DNA of 64,000 nt from an uncultured Alphaproteobacteria bacterium (lineage in GTDB: Bacteria; Pseudomonadota; Alphaproteobacteria; RF32; CAG-239). Of this stretch, positions 8,729 through 16,032 are shown in pieces. The stretch is from positions 48,536-112,535 of the forward strand of contig CALXRS010000001.1 of NCBI GenBank assembly GCA_944390915.1. Direction: 5' to 3'. Under the pieces are notes generated by a model. That model had not been told where the DNA came from. It worked only from the letters and a program-made list of their open reading frames with translations, and did not search any database. A program made the translations under genes and the position numbers. Numbering within the stretch: the first letter of the stretch is position 1; every line of letters begins with the position of its first letter.

Positions 8729-8773
8729 AAAATGTCAAACTTTGTTATCAAACATCACTTTGTTTGACATTTT
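8729..8773. repeat. 12-bp perfect inverted repeat
   Basis: AAAATGTCAAAC and GTTTGACATTTT flank 21 bases, 7 bp below the stop of the ATPase gene. The arms resemble those of the repeat at 8639 (AAAATGTTAAAG), which suggests a shared binding protein. As an RNA hairpin on the minus strand it could also end the ATPase transcript. Confidence 0.7.
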
Positions 8774-8780
8774 GTGAGTT

Positions 8781-10100
8781 TTATATCTTATCAATTTCAT
8801 TATTATTCAAAACATTTTCTATCATATATAGCGGGATATTATAAAGTCCATTATTAACTTCAAAACCGGCCAAAGATGTGCGAATAGAAATTTGAGGCTG
8901 ATATTTTTGTCGGTAGGATACCAAACTTTTCGCTTTAAGATTGATACTTGCCTTCACTTCAACGGGAATAACCAAATTGGCTTTTTGAACTATAAAGTCT
9001 ATTTCGGCCTGTCCGACATCCGTTCCCCAATAATTTATCGGCAAGTTATCATTTGTTTTGAGCTCTTGTAAAACATACTGCTCGGTTAAAGCTCCTTTAA
9101 ATTCCTCGAAAATCTTATCTCCTTCTATAATAACCTTCGCATCAAGCATCGCTTTGGCACAAAGTAAGCCTGTATCCAACATATACAATTTGAAAGACGA
9201 ATTATCCTCATAACCGGAAATCGGCAAATCCGGTTTTGTTATTTTCTTAATTTTATAAACCAGTCCGGTCAAGTCCAACCAATCTACGGCAGCTTCATAT
9301 TCTCTGGCTCTTGCTCCTTTGTGGACATCCTTATAGGTAAATTTTTGATTTTCCTTTGCAAGCTGCGTCGGCAAGGAATTCCACACGGCTGTTATTTTGG
9401 CCACATTTGAGCTTTCCGTATATTTTGAAAAATCTTCCGTATAGCCTGTTAAAATAGCATTTTGAATCCGTCTTACTTCGGCCATATCTTTATTGGCAGT
9501 AAAAGATTTAACGGCTTCCGGCATCCCGCCGACAAACATATACTGTTTCAAAAGATTGATGCATTTGTCTTGAAAATTTTTAAGAACATCCCAATTATTG
9601 CTATAAATCAATTCAGATAGTTGATTCTCGCCGAGTGCGTCTAAAAATTCACAAAAACTCAAAGGATATAAATTTAAGAAATCAACTTGCCCGACCGGAA
9701 AAGAAAACTGCTTTTTCCGAACAGCAACACCCAATAAACTTCCTGCGGCAATTACATGATAATCAGGTGCATTTTCCTTAAAAAACTTTAGTGCGTTTAG
9801 GGCTCTTTCGCATTCTTGAATCTCATCTAAAACAATCAACGTATCATTGGACTTAATTTGAACTTTGGTTAAAACACTCAGGCCCAGTAAAATATCATCT
9901 AAATTATAATTTCCCTCAAATATGTTTTTCGCATCAGGTGTATCTACAAAGCTGACATAGGCAAGATTTTTATAAAACTCTTTTGCAAAAGCTTTCATCA
10001 GCCAGGTTTTACCAACTTGCCTTGCCCCTCTGATAACCAAAGGCTTGCGATTTTTGCTTTCTTTCCAAATTTTTAATTTCTCAAATGCGTATCTTTTCAT
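8781..10100 (-). CDS. AAA family ATPase with DUF4143-type C-terminus
   Basis: This 439-residue ATPase belongs to the AAA_14/DUF4143 group (COG1373). Walker A is GARQVGKT near residue 25, Walker B is TLIVLDEIQEC near residue 90, and AAGSLLGVAV follows as sensor region. The C-terminal part has the nuclease-like core typical of the group (YWGTDVGQAEIDFIVQ, then VIPVEVKAS), which resembles a PD-(D/E)XK fold. Such proteins are common in mobile and gut genomes; their cellular role is not settled. It is a single gene, and three spaced direct repeats lie in its promoter region. Confidence 0.85.
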   Translation of the reverse strand: MKRYAFEKLKIWKESKNRKPLVIRGARQVGKTWLMKAFAKEFYKNLAYVSFVDTPDAKNIFEGNYNLDDILLGLSVLTKVQIKSNDTLIVLDEIQECERALNALKFFKENAPDYHVIAAGSLLGVAVRKKQFSFPVGQVDFLNLYPLSFCEFLDALGENQLSELIYSNNWDVLKNFQDKCINLLKQYMFVGGMPEAVKSFTANKDMAEVRRIQNAILTGYTEDFSKYTESSNVAKITAVWNSLPTQLAKENQKFTYKDVHKGARAREYEAAVDWLDLTGLVYKIKKITKPDLPISGYEDNSSFKLYMLDTGLLCAKAMLDAKVIIEGDKIFEEFKGALTEQYVLQELKTNDNLPINYWGTDVGQAEIDFIVQKANLVIPVEVKASINLKAKSLVSYRQKYQPQISIRTSLAGFEVNNGLYNIPLYMIENVLNNNEIDKI

Positions 10101-10138
10101 TTATAATCCCCTTGTTTTAAGGGAAACATAACTCAAAA

Positions 10139-10218
10139 ATCACATTTTTTCAAGGAATTTTTATGAAAATATCACATTTTTCAAATGAAAAAACGGCAAA
10201 TTATCACATTTTTCAAAG
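10139..10218. repeat. Three direct repeats of ATCACATTTTTCAA at 32-bp spacing
   Basis: The motif ATCACATTTTTCAA(A/G), with one extra T in the first copy, begins at about 10139, 10171 and 10203. Counted from the shared CACA, both steps are 32 bp, near three helical turns, so the sites face the same side of the DNA. They lie 39-118 bp upstream of the ATPase start. Cooperative regulator binding is the simplest reading. Confidence 0.75.
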
Positions 10219-10238
10219 GAAAGTTCAGATATGCTCAT

Positions 10239-10673
10239 CTACAAAACTTCCGCCAGTTCTTCCACAGTTCTGTAATTATCCAAATCATCGGGTTGGTAGC
10301 GGTGGAGGTTTTTGAGTATCTGCAAAACCAGCCGTGACGGAATGTATTGTTCTTCCGGCGGTTGCCAGCAGGAATAGTCATAACTAATAACTTTCCTGTC
10401 TTTGATATATGAAATGCTGCTGTAATCACTATTATGATGTCTGCGGTAATGGATTAACGGATAACCTCTGAACATAAAGCCATTGTTCCAGAGTTTTATT
10501 AGATTGCCGAGAGTTATTTTATCAATAGCATAGCCGTAATAAGGACATCCGAAGGAATTGATGACAAATCCTGTCAGCACAAAATTGGCACAAGGTCTAT
10601 TTTTCAACCTATGCCGATTGTTATAAATCCATTCGCAATGGCTTAAAAACCAAACTCTATCTACTGTTTTCAT
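10239..10673 (-). CDS. Hypothetical protein (144 aa), last gene of the recombinase operon
   Basis: The start MKTVDRVWFL is placed one base below the stop of the recombinase gene, giving near-perfect coupling; longer forms only overlap the recombinase frame. The product is rich in tyrosine, histidine and tryptophan and has two cysteines (NSFGCPYYGYAID; ISYDYSCWQPPEEQ). I recognise no family. Its position suggests a partner or accessory factor of the short recombinase. Confidence 0.6.
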   Translation of the reverse strand: MKTVDRVWFLSHCEWIYNNRHRLKNRPCANFVLTGFVINSFGCPYYGYAIDKITLGNLIKLWNNGFMFRGYPLIHYRRHHNSDYSSISYIKDRKVISYDYSCWQPPEEQYIPSRLVLQILKNLHRYQPDDLDNYRTVEELAEVL

Positions 10674-10674
10674 C

Positions 10675-11259
10675 TTAAATCCTAACATTTTCCACAGCGT
10701 TGGCGAGCATTTGGTCGTTGTAATTAAAATAATGCTGGGTGGTGCTGATGTTCTTATGATTGGCCAGTTTTTGCACAATGCAGATATTCACGCCGGAATT
10801 GACCAGTTTGGAAACAAACAAATGCCGTCCCAAGTGGCTCGCCCCCTGAATGTTAAATTTACGGTAAACCGAAGCAAACAGGCGGCTGATACTGGCGCGG
10901 TTGTAAGGCTTATTGAGCTTTTGGCTTGTAAACAAATAAGTTTCCGGTGTCAGTCTGTCTTTCCATTTCCGCTGTAAATACTTCAAATATTCGCCAAATT
11001 CCTTCTTCATCTGGCTGTTCATATAATATGAGCATTTGTTTTTGCCTTTGTTCTTGTCGTAATCCAGGCAAATCACGTCTTTGATTTTGAGGTTGTCAGT
11101 AAAAACGTCTTTAACCTGCAAGTAAGCAAAATTGATAGAACGCATACCATTTAGGCTGCACAGGAACATCATGCGGATTTGTTCGGCATGCTTCATTCCG
11201 CTGATATAGGTCAGAATATCTTTGATTTTCTTATCATCCACAAAAACGTCATTAGTCAT
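10675..11259 (-). CDS. Short tyrosine recombinase (phage-integrase family)
   Basis: The 194-residue product contains only the catalytic domain. The first arginine is in CSLNGMRSINF, the HxxR box is SHLGRHLF, the following histidine is in KLANHKNIST, and the nucleophile tyrosine is in TTQHYFNYN. The usual N-terminal SAM-like DNA-binding domain is absent, so it may need a partner or bind a short site, as Xer-like or integron-like minimal enzymes do. It overlaps the DUF1737-like gene by 8 bp. Whether it mobilises the element or a smaller unit cannot be told from sequence. Confidence 0.85.
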   Translation of the reverse strand: MTNDVFVDDKKIKDILTYISGMKHAEQIRMMFLCSLNGMRSINFAYLQVKDVFTDNLKIKDVICLDYDKNKGKNKCSYYMNSQMKKEFGEYLKYLQRKWKDRLTPETYLFTSQKLNKPYNRASISRLFASVYRKFNIQGASHLGRHLFVSKLVNSGVNICIVQKLANHKNISTTQHYFNYNDQMLANAVENVRI

Positions 11260-11419
11260 TTGATTTTCCTTTCACAACCGCCTGATAAAACACTTTGTAA
11301 CTCAACCCTTGGGTCAAAACTCCGATACCGCCTTGGCACTGCCAGCCGTCCCGGAGGTATACGTTCACGTACTCCACCAGCTTGTCTATGCTTTCGCTGC
11401 AAATAACATCATATTCCAT
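11252..11419 (-). CDS. DUF1737-like small protein (55 aa)
   Basis: An ATG at 11417-11419 with GGAGG upstream opens this frame, which ends at 11252 inside the recombinase start (ATGACTAA overlap). The product contains YDVICSESIDKLVEYVNVYL followed by RDGWQCQGGIGV, the pattern of DUF1737 proteins. Their role is unknown; they are small soluble proteins often found next to phage-like genes. The overlap makes co-translation with the recombinase likely. Confidence 0.75.
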   Translation of the reverse strand: MEYDVICSESIDKLVEYVNVYLRDGWQCQGGIGVLTQGLSYKVFYQAVVKGKSND

Positions 11420-11428
11420 AACGGCCTC

Positions 11429-11755
11429 CTAGTATTCATCGGCATACATAATAGTCAAAACGCGATTGGTAACCGCCGGATCGGTAGCATCCGGCGAGGC
11501 AAAGTCAAAACTGTGGTCGTAATAATCAATTTTCCAGAAAATCTTCTTGCCCTTAAAATCAAAAGCCCCGAAATCGTGTTCACCATACGGATCATCGCCT
11601 TCGTTGAAATCCTTAAAAGTCCGCACTTTGTTGATAATGGCCGCAACGTCCTGCGGCATATTGGCACGAATACCGGCGGTTAAAACAAATGTCCCGAGCG
11701 AGGGATTAGCTCTGAAAGCATCGTTTAACGCGGCAATTCGGGCTGCATTACTCAT
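11429..11755 (-). CDS. DUF3768-like protein (108 aa)
   Basis: The product starts MSNAARIAALNDAFRANPSL and continues GTFVLTAGI, then FDFKGKKIFWKIDYYD, the pattern of DUF3768 proteins found in alphaproteobacterial plasmids and islands. Its function is unknown. The ATG overlaps the end of the ankyrin gene by 8 bp, and the DUF1737-like gene follows 9 bp later, so it is an internal gene of a five-gene operon. Confidence 0.75.
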   Translation of the reverse strand: MSNAARIAALNDAFRANPSLGTFVLTAGIRANMPQDVAAIINKVRTFKDFNEGDDPYGEHDFGAFDFKGKKIFWKIDYYDHSFDFASPDATDPAVTNRVLTIMYADEY

Positions 11756-12257
11756 CGTTCTTCTCCTCCAACAAACGGACGCAGAGGTAATCGCTTAAGC
11801 CTTCCTGTTCGGCAGCATAATTCCAAACGGTTTTACCATGCTTGTTTTTGATATTCGGATCGGCGCCGTTATCAATCATAAAATCCAAAACTCGAAGCCG
11901 CATCATTGCCTGTGGATGCTTCACGACATAAACAAACGCGGTATTGCCGAATTTATCCTGAGCGTTGATATCCGCTCCGGCCTTGAGCAAAACCGCCAGT
12001 GTCTGGGGTGAACTTCGGTGCTTGGCAGCAATGATAAACGGCGTTTCTTCATATTGATTGCAGGAGTTGACATCACCGCCGGCTGCCAGAAATGTTTCAA
12101 TCGCTTCAGGCTCATAAAATTCCCGGCATGCCCACATAAAAGGCGTCCAACCGTGCTTGTTATAAGGGGAATTAACGTCCGCACCGGCATTGAGTTCGGC
12201 TTTAATCAGCTCCCAGTTCATAGCATAAAGCGCTTGCATTAAATTGTCAGTATCCAT
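11748..12257 (-). CDS. Ankyrin-repeat protein (169 aa)
   Basis: The start MDTDNLMQ is chosen because GGAG lies just upstream; an ATG seven codons earlier lies before that site. At least four ankyrin units are visible: ELNAGADVNSPYNKHGWTPF, FLAAGGDVNSCNQYEETPFI, LLKAGADINAQDKFGNTAFV and MIDNGADPNIKNKHGKTVW. Ankyrin repeats bind other proteins; the partner could be host or bacterial. There is no signal peptide. It heads the operon that includes the tyrosine recombinase. Confidence 0.85.
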   Translation of the reverse strand: MDTDNLMQALYAMNWELIKAELNAGADVNSPYNKHGWTPFMWACREFYEPEAIETFLAAGGDVNSCNQYEETPFIIAAKHRSSPQTLAVLLKAGADINAQDKFGNTAFVYVVKHPQAMMRLRVLDFMIDNGADPNIKNKHGKTVWNYAAEQEGLSDYLCVRLLEEKNDE

Positions 12258-12295
12258 TTGAATCTCCATCAAAATCAACCAAGATTTAAAGATGG

Positions 12296-12358
12296 CACCC
12301 GGGTTACCATGCCGGGATTCTCAAGTCAAGCACTTTTTTTAACATTTTTCCATGTTAA
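12296..12358 (-). promoter_or_regulatory. Promoter and operator region of the ankyrin-recombinase operon
   Basis: On the minus strand a TTGACT box (12324-12329) could be a -35 element; the matching -10 is weak. Just upstream lies TTAACAT-6-ATGTTAA (12339-12358), a 7-bp dyad, and downstream a CCCGG/CCGGG hairpin (12298-12316). Half-site ATGTTAA also occurs in the inverted repeat at 8639, which hints at one regulator for both units. Confidence 0.35.
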
Positions 12359-12503
12359 TACTTTGATTCGTCATCATTTATTTTAAATTCAATGGGTTGG
12401 AAGTATTTTAGCATGAATACTCTAGGACATTGGGTGAAATTTTAACGTATAACTATTGATTTTCTTTTTATCATCATATAACATTATCAAACTGGAGAAT
12501 GAA

Positions 12504-13157
12504 ATGGATTTCTATAATAAAGGCATTTATACTTATAATGATGCATCTCGGTTATTAGGACAGTCCAAGGCTGTTATCCGAGGTCTTGTTAATGGCTATA
12601 AATACAAAAATAAACCTCAAAAACCGGTGATAAGTAAAAAAACAGTTATTTATGAAGACAAAGAATATTTAACCTTTTATGATATTATAGAATTAAAATT
12701 TATCAATTATTTTCTGGCTTGTGGGGTTAAACGCAAAACAATAGTTGATGCATATGAAAAGGCAAAAAAAGAATTAAATAAAGATTATCCTTTCGCAACA
12801 CATTTTACTACTGATGGTACCTATATATATGCTGATAATAAATTTGTATTTTTAGGGTTACATAATGATCAATTTGACTTTCGTTCAATTTGCTTACCTA
12901 CCATGATGAAAGGAATAGAATTTGAGAACGATATTCCTGTTAAATGGAGACCTTTTGAAAAGGAAATTCCTGAAGTTGCTTTAAATCCCCTTTTCAAATA
13001 TGGGCAGCCTATGATTGAGCAATATCATATATTAACAAAAACATTATATGATGCATATATTGCTGAAAATAAAAATTTTAAAACCGTAAGTGAATGGTTT
13101 AATATCCCGTTAAATTTTGTTCAACAAGCTGTAGCATTTGAAGAAAGATTGGGATAG
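12504..13157 (+). CDS. DUF433-type antitoxin-like regulator
   Basis: This 217-residue protein starts at an ATG preceded by CTGGAGAATGAA. Its N-terminus looks like a MerR-type or helix-turn-helix segment (YTYNDASRLLGQSKAVIRGL). Its C-terminus matches the DUF433 pattern (NPLFKYGQPMIEQ, then TVSEWFNIPLNFVQQAV). DUF433 proteins commonly pair with PIN-like toxins, and a PIN-like gene follows 3 bp downstream. It would bind DNA and neutralise the toxin. The pair is AT-rich and stands alone, as transferred toxin-antitoxin modules do. Confidence 0.75.
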   Translation: MDFYNKGIYTYNDASRLLGQSKAVIRGLVNGYKYKNKPQKPVISKKTVIYEDKEYLTFYDIIELKFINYFLACGVKRKTIVDAYEKAKKELNKDYPFATHFTTDGTYIYADNKFVFLGLHNDQFDFRSICLPTMMKGIEFENDIPVKWRPFEKEIPEVALNPLFKYGQPMIEQYHILTKTLYDAYIAENKNFKTVSEWFNIPLNFVQQAVAFEERLG

Positions 13158-13160
13158 CTT

Positions 13161-13619
13161 ATGTATATTATATTTGATGAAAATGTTCCAATAAAAATAC
13201 CCGAAGCGCTGAGGCTTCTTGATGCTACCTGCAATTATTACGAAATTCATACAATAAATGAGTTAGGGTTGCTCGGTGAAAAAGATATTGATTTATTTCC
13301 AAAACTTAAACAAAAAGCCGAGGAAAAACATAAAAAATGTATTCTTATTACTGGGGATGTAAATATCTTCAAAAGAAAACCTGAATTGCAGGCATTTAAA
13401 AATAATAAACTGGTTGCATTTGTTCTTCCTCCCTCTTATAGTAACTATCCGTTATGGAATCGTTCTGTGTATATACTGCATTTATGGAAAGCTTTAATTG
13501 AAATAGCAAGCAAAGCAAAAGAAGCAGATATATTTAAATTACCCCCGTATTCGAAAGAATTATCTGCTAAAGCTATTTTAAATTATCAACGACAATTCAA
13601 TCGTAAATATAAGAAATAA
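13161..13619 (+). CDS. PIN-like domain toxin (VapC45/DUF5615-like)
   Basis: The 152-residue product begins YIIFDENVPIKIPEALRLLD, with the acidic pair expected in the PIN-like active site, and continues with LGLLGEKDIDLFPKL and ILITGDVNIFKR, matching the second acidic cluster. Such proteins are putative metal-dependent RNases. Its start follows the regulator stop by 3 bp. The last 40 residues are basic (NYQRQFNRKYKK). The target RNA is unknown. Confidence 0.75.
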   Translation: MYIIFDENVPIKIPEALRLLDATCNYYEIHTINELGLLGEKDIDLFPKLKQKAEEKHKKCILITGDVNIFKRKPELQAFKNNKLVAFVLPPSYSNYPLWNRSVYILHLWKALIEIASKAKEADIFKLPPYSKELSAKAILNYQRQFNRKYKK

Positions 13620-13818
13620 AGTTTAATTTGTTTATGGAACAAAGATCTTAATTGTACTTGCCCTTGATTTATCTAATATTTAAAGATTAAACTATAAACT
13701 TTCAAAAATAAATCTACGTTTCTATATTTTTGTAAGATAATATGTTATTAATATAAGCTATATAGGGTCTAATAGTTGTTAAACTAATAAATATCTTTAT
13801 AAAGCATAAGGACGTAAA

Positions 13819-14127
13819 ATGAAAGTATTGATAGAAACTATAGCCCGCCGCAGGGGATATAAAAACTTTGCCGATGAGGCGGAATTTGACGACTTTCTTG
13901 CGCAAAACCATAACAAAATCACCGATTATCAGATTTTACAGGAAGATAATGATGCTGTTATCCGTAGTGATTTACAGGATTTTGCTCGGGACTGTAGAAG
14001 TTTAATGATGAAGATTTATCAGTACTGGCTTAATAATCTTCATCAAAACAAAAGATATGGAAAACTAACCCTTGCAACCCAAAGTTTGCTCAATGCTATG
14101 ACATATATTGAAGGGTGTTTGAAATAA
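13819..14127 (+). CDS. Hypothetical protein (102 aa)
   Basis: It begins MKVLIETIARRRGYKNFADE after AAGGACG. The product is soluble and mostly helical, and I recognise no family. It ends 2 bp from the convergent ankyrin gene. The 199 bp before it (13620-13818) are very AT-rich and hold no gene that I can see, but could carry its promoter. Confidence 0.55.
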   Translation: MKVLIETIARRRGYKNFADEAEFDDFLAQNHNKITDYQILQEDNDAVIRSDLQDFARDCRSLMMKIYQYWLNNLHQNKRYGKLTLATQSLLNAMTYIEGCLK

Positions 14128-14129
14128 AA

Positions 14130-14672
14130 TCAGTTCTTATATAAAATGGCACCGTTATCAAGCAAAAGATTGGCAATATCAGGCTCTATACGCTCCAAGG
14201 TCAGCATTAATGCAGTTTTGCCTTGGCAATTAATCCAATTAACATCACAGCCCTTGTCAATCAGCATTCGCAGCACGGCTAATTTTGTTTCAGCGTCCAT
14301 ATTTTCGTTCAAAATCACAGACATAATGGCATTATAGCCGAAAATATCCGTTCGGTTGATTTCGCTACCCTGTGCAAGTAGATATTCCAAAGGCTCTTTA
14401 TCGGAACAAAAATAACAGGCCACCAGAAACAAGCTGGCACGGCGGCGGTTTATCGGCATATTGATATTAAAATTTTCCGTTTTGAGTAATTCCTTTAATG
14501 CGTTAACATCATCAATATCAAGTTCATCCGTGCATTCTGTCTGATCAATCGGGTTAACCGGCATATTTTGCAATCTCGCTTCCAATTTCTTTATTTTCTC
14601 TTGTATTTCAGCTGCTTGGTCAATAGGGATAAATCTGGAGTAGCATTCGTTTTCTGAGTTATAAATCAACAT
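14130..14672 (-). CDS. Ankyrin-repeat protein (180 aa)
   Basis: An N-terminal helical segment with a coil (AAEIQEKIKKLEARLQNM) is followed by about three ankyrin units: LLAQGSEINRTDIFGYNAIM, MLIDKGCDVNWINCQGKTAL and ANLLLDNGAILYKN. There is no signal peptide. It is a second ankyrin protein in the element, not a close copy of the one at 11748. AAAGGAG lies before the ATG. Its binding partner is unknown. Confidence 0.8.
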   Translation of the reverse strand: MLIYNSENECYSRFIPIDQAAEIQEKIKKLEARLQNMPVNPIDQTECTDELDIDDVNALKELLKTENFNINMPINRRRASLFLVACYFCSDKEPLEYLLAQGSEINRTDIFGYNAIMSVILNENMDAETKLAVLRMLIDKGCDVNWINCQGKTALMLTLERIEPDIANLLLDNGAILYKN

Positions 14673-14813
14673 AAAAATCTCCTTTGTCTTTTGTTACAAA
14701 GATATTTATCCGGCAAATCGGTGATTTTTTAATTCGGGAAAAGCGGAATTTGCGAGATAAATATCTATGTAGCAAACAGCTATAAATCTCATCATATTAA
14801 TTTGTCTTTAGAG

Positions 14814-14841
14814 GGAATGCCTTAAATTGCATTCCTTTTTT
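14814..14841 (+). terminator. Rho-independent terminator without an obvious gene
   Basis: GGAATGC and GCATTCC form a 7-bp stem with an 8-base loop, followed by TTTTTTAT on the plus strand. No plus-strand gene ends before it. The region 14673-14813 could therefore encode a short non-coding RNA, or this could be a leftover. Confidence 0.55.
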
Positions 14842-15023
14842 ATTGAAACCGTCAAACTCCTTTCAACTGATTTATTTTCCTTCTATTTTAAGAGAGAAAC
14901 AAAGGAACTATTGTTAAATTCCGTCTATTATAATAGCTATTTTATTTTCTATTATAATACTATTATAGGGCTCTAAAATTGCTCTCAATCCCTTGCCAAA
15001 CAACACATTTTGCAAGAAACAAA

Positions 15024-15167
15024 GGCAATAACGGTTTCCATTTCGGGAAATAACGACTTCCAGTAACGGAATTAATAGTTTCCACCAGTGGAAATAAGAG
15101 TTTCCGTTTCAAGAAAACCGGAAATAACCGTTTCCGATACCTCAAGCAGGTGGAAATAACGATTTCC
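15024..15167. repeat. Six-copy iteron array (GGAAATAACGRTTTCC)
   Basis: Six 16-bp units begin at 15024, 15046, 15068, 15090, 15120 and 15152. The first four steps are exactly 22 bp, followed by steps of 30 and 32 bp. Each unit is a partial dyad (GGAAA...TTTCC); the first reads GGCAATAACGGTTTCC and the last GGAAATAACGATTTCC. An AT-rich stretch (14918-14968, with CTATTATAATA repeats) lies directly upstream. The layout of iterons, AT-rich DNA and an adjacent winged-helix gene is that of an iteron replication origin or an autoregulated promoter. Confidence 0.9.
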
Positions 15168-15247
15168 TGCATCAATTTTGTTCAAATGAAAATCCGACTT
15201 TCTTCTTCAATAAATATTTGTGAGACGAATTTTTATGAGGAGAAAAT

Positions 15248-15652
15248 ATGAGCAAAAGCAAAGCTGAGCTATCCATAACCAAACGTTTGCTATTGGATTT
15301 CATTAAATACAAAACCAACAATAACCATACATTTTTCATGGGGAACGATAAAATTGCCGCCGCCCTCGGATTAACGGTTAATTCTGCTAAAGTGATGGTA
15401 AACGAACTGATCCGCGAGGGATATCTTCTAAAATCAACGGATACCCATGGCCGCCGAGTGTTAAACCTCTCCGGCAAATCTTACTTAACCATCTCTTGCG
15501 TGGATTTAAGCAATATAGATAAACGCATCCTCGCCCAAGAAGTCCTAAACTACCAACGCGACGCCGAATACTACAAACAACAATACGAACTTGAAAGGGC
15601 TAGGGCTGACAGACTAGCGGAGGAAGTAGGAAGATTGAGACTTATTCAGTAG
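15248..15652 (+). CDS. Winged-helix protein with C-terminal coil (iteron-binding candidate)
   Basis: The 134-residue product has a helix-turn-helix core (IAAALGLTVNSAKVMVNELI) and wing (REGYLLKSTDTHGRRVLNL), then a charged coiled coil (YYKQQYELERARADRLAEEV). It starts at an ATG after TGAGGAG, 80 bp beyond the last iteron. It is much shorter than plasmid Rep proteins, so it could be an autoregulator, a one-domain initiator or a partition factor. The coil suggests dimerisation, which fits dyad sites. It ends 3 bp from the convergent restriction operon. Confidence 0.7.
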   Translation: MSKSKAELSITKRLLLDFIKYKTNNNHTFFMGNDKIAAALGLTVNSAKVMVNELIREGYLLKSTDTHGRRVLNLSGKSYLTISCVDLSNIDKRILAQEVLNYQRDAEYYKQQYELERARADRLAEEVGRLRLIQ

Positions 15653-15655
15653 CTT

Positions 15656-16030
15656 TTATATTTTCATATATTTTTCAAAAATTTTTTCTATCTCAAAGGG
15701 AAGATTTTCAAAAGCAGAATCTGTTTCATCTAGTTCCAGTCCTTGCATGTCTGAAATAGCCTTAGCCAAATCTTTTCCAAAAAGCCATTTTGCTTCAGAA
15801 GTTAACGGAAATAAATCCTCTGGTTCTAAATATGGATTGGCACCAGCTTCTTTCTTTGCTGATAAAGAAAGATATGTATTTTTCAGTCGTTTATAAAATT
15901 CAAGGCGAATATCAAACAAGTCTTGTTTTCTTTGTTTTTCACTTGTTCTCCATTGCAAAAAAGCAATGAGTGCAACGCACAAAGCTAACCAGAAATTATC
16001 ACCACTAAAACTGCCTAATAACTTGTCCAT
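15656..16030 (-). CDS. Small single-pass membrane protein, last gene of the restriction operon
   Basis: This 124-residue protein has one N-terminal membrane segment (FWLALCVALIAFLQW) followed by a soluble helical part (RKQDLFDIRLEFYKRLKNTY). It starts 2 bp below the stop of the restriction subunit, so it belongs to that operon. Small one-pass proteins of this shape are found beside many defence genes without a known role. It could tether the complex to the membrane or act as a separate effector. Confidence 0.65.
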   Translation of the reverse strand: MDKLLGSFSGDNFWLALCVALIAFLQWRTSEKQRKQDLFDIRLEFYKRLKNTYLSLSAKKEAGANPYLEPEDLFPLTSEAKWLFGKDLAKAISDMQGLELDETDSAFENLPFEIEKIFEKYMKI

Positions 16031-16032
16031 CC

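Noticed and set aside
15024..15167. The short periodic repeats considered as a CRISPR array
   Set aside because: Units are only 16 bp with 6-bp gaps for most copies, they vary between copies, and there are no cas genes. Iterons explain the spacing better.
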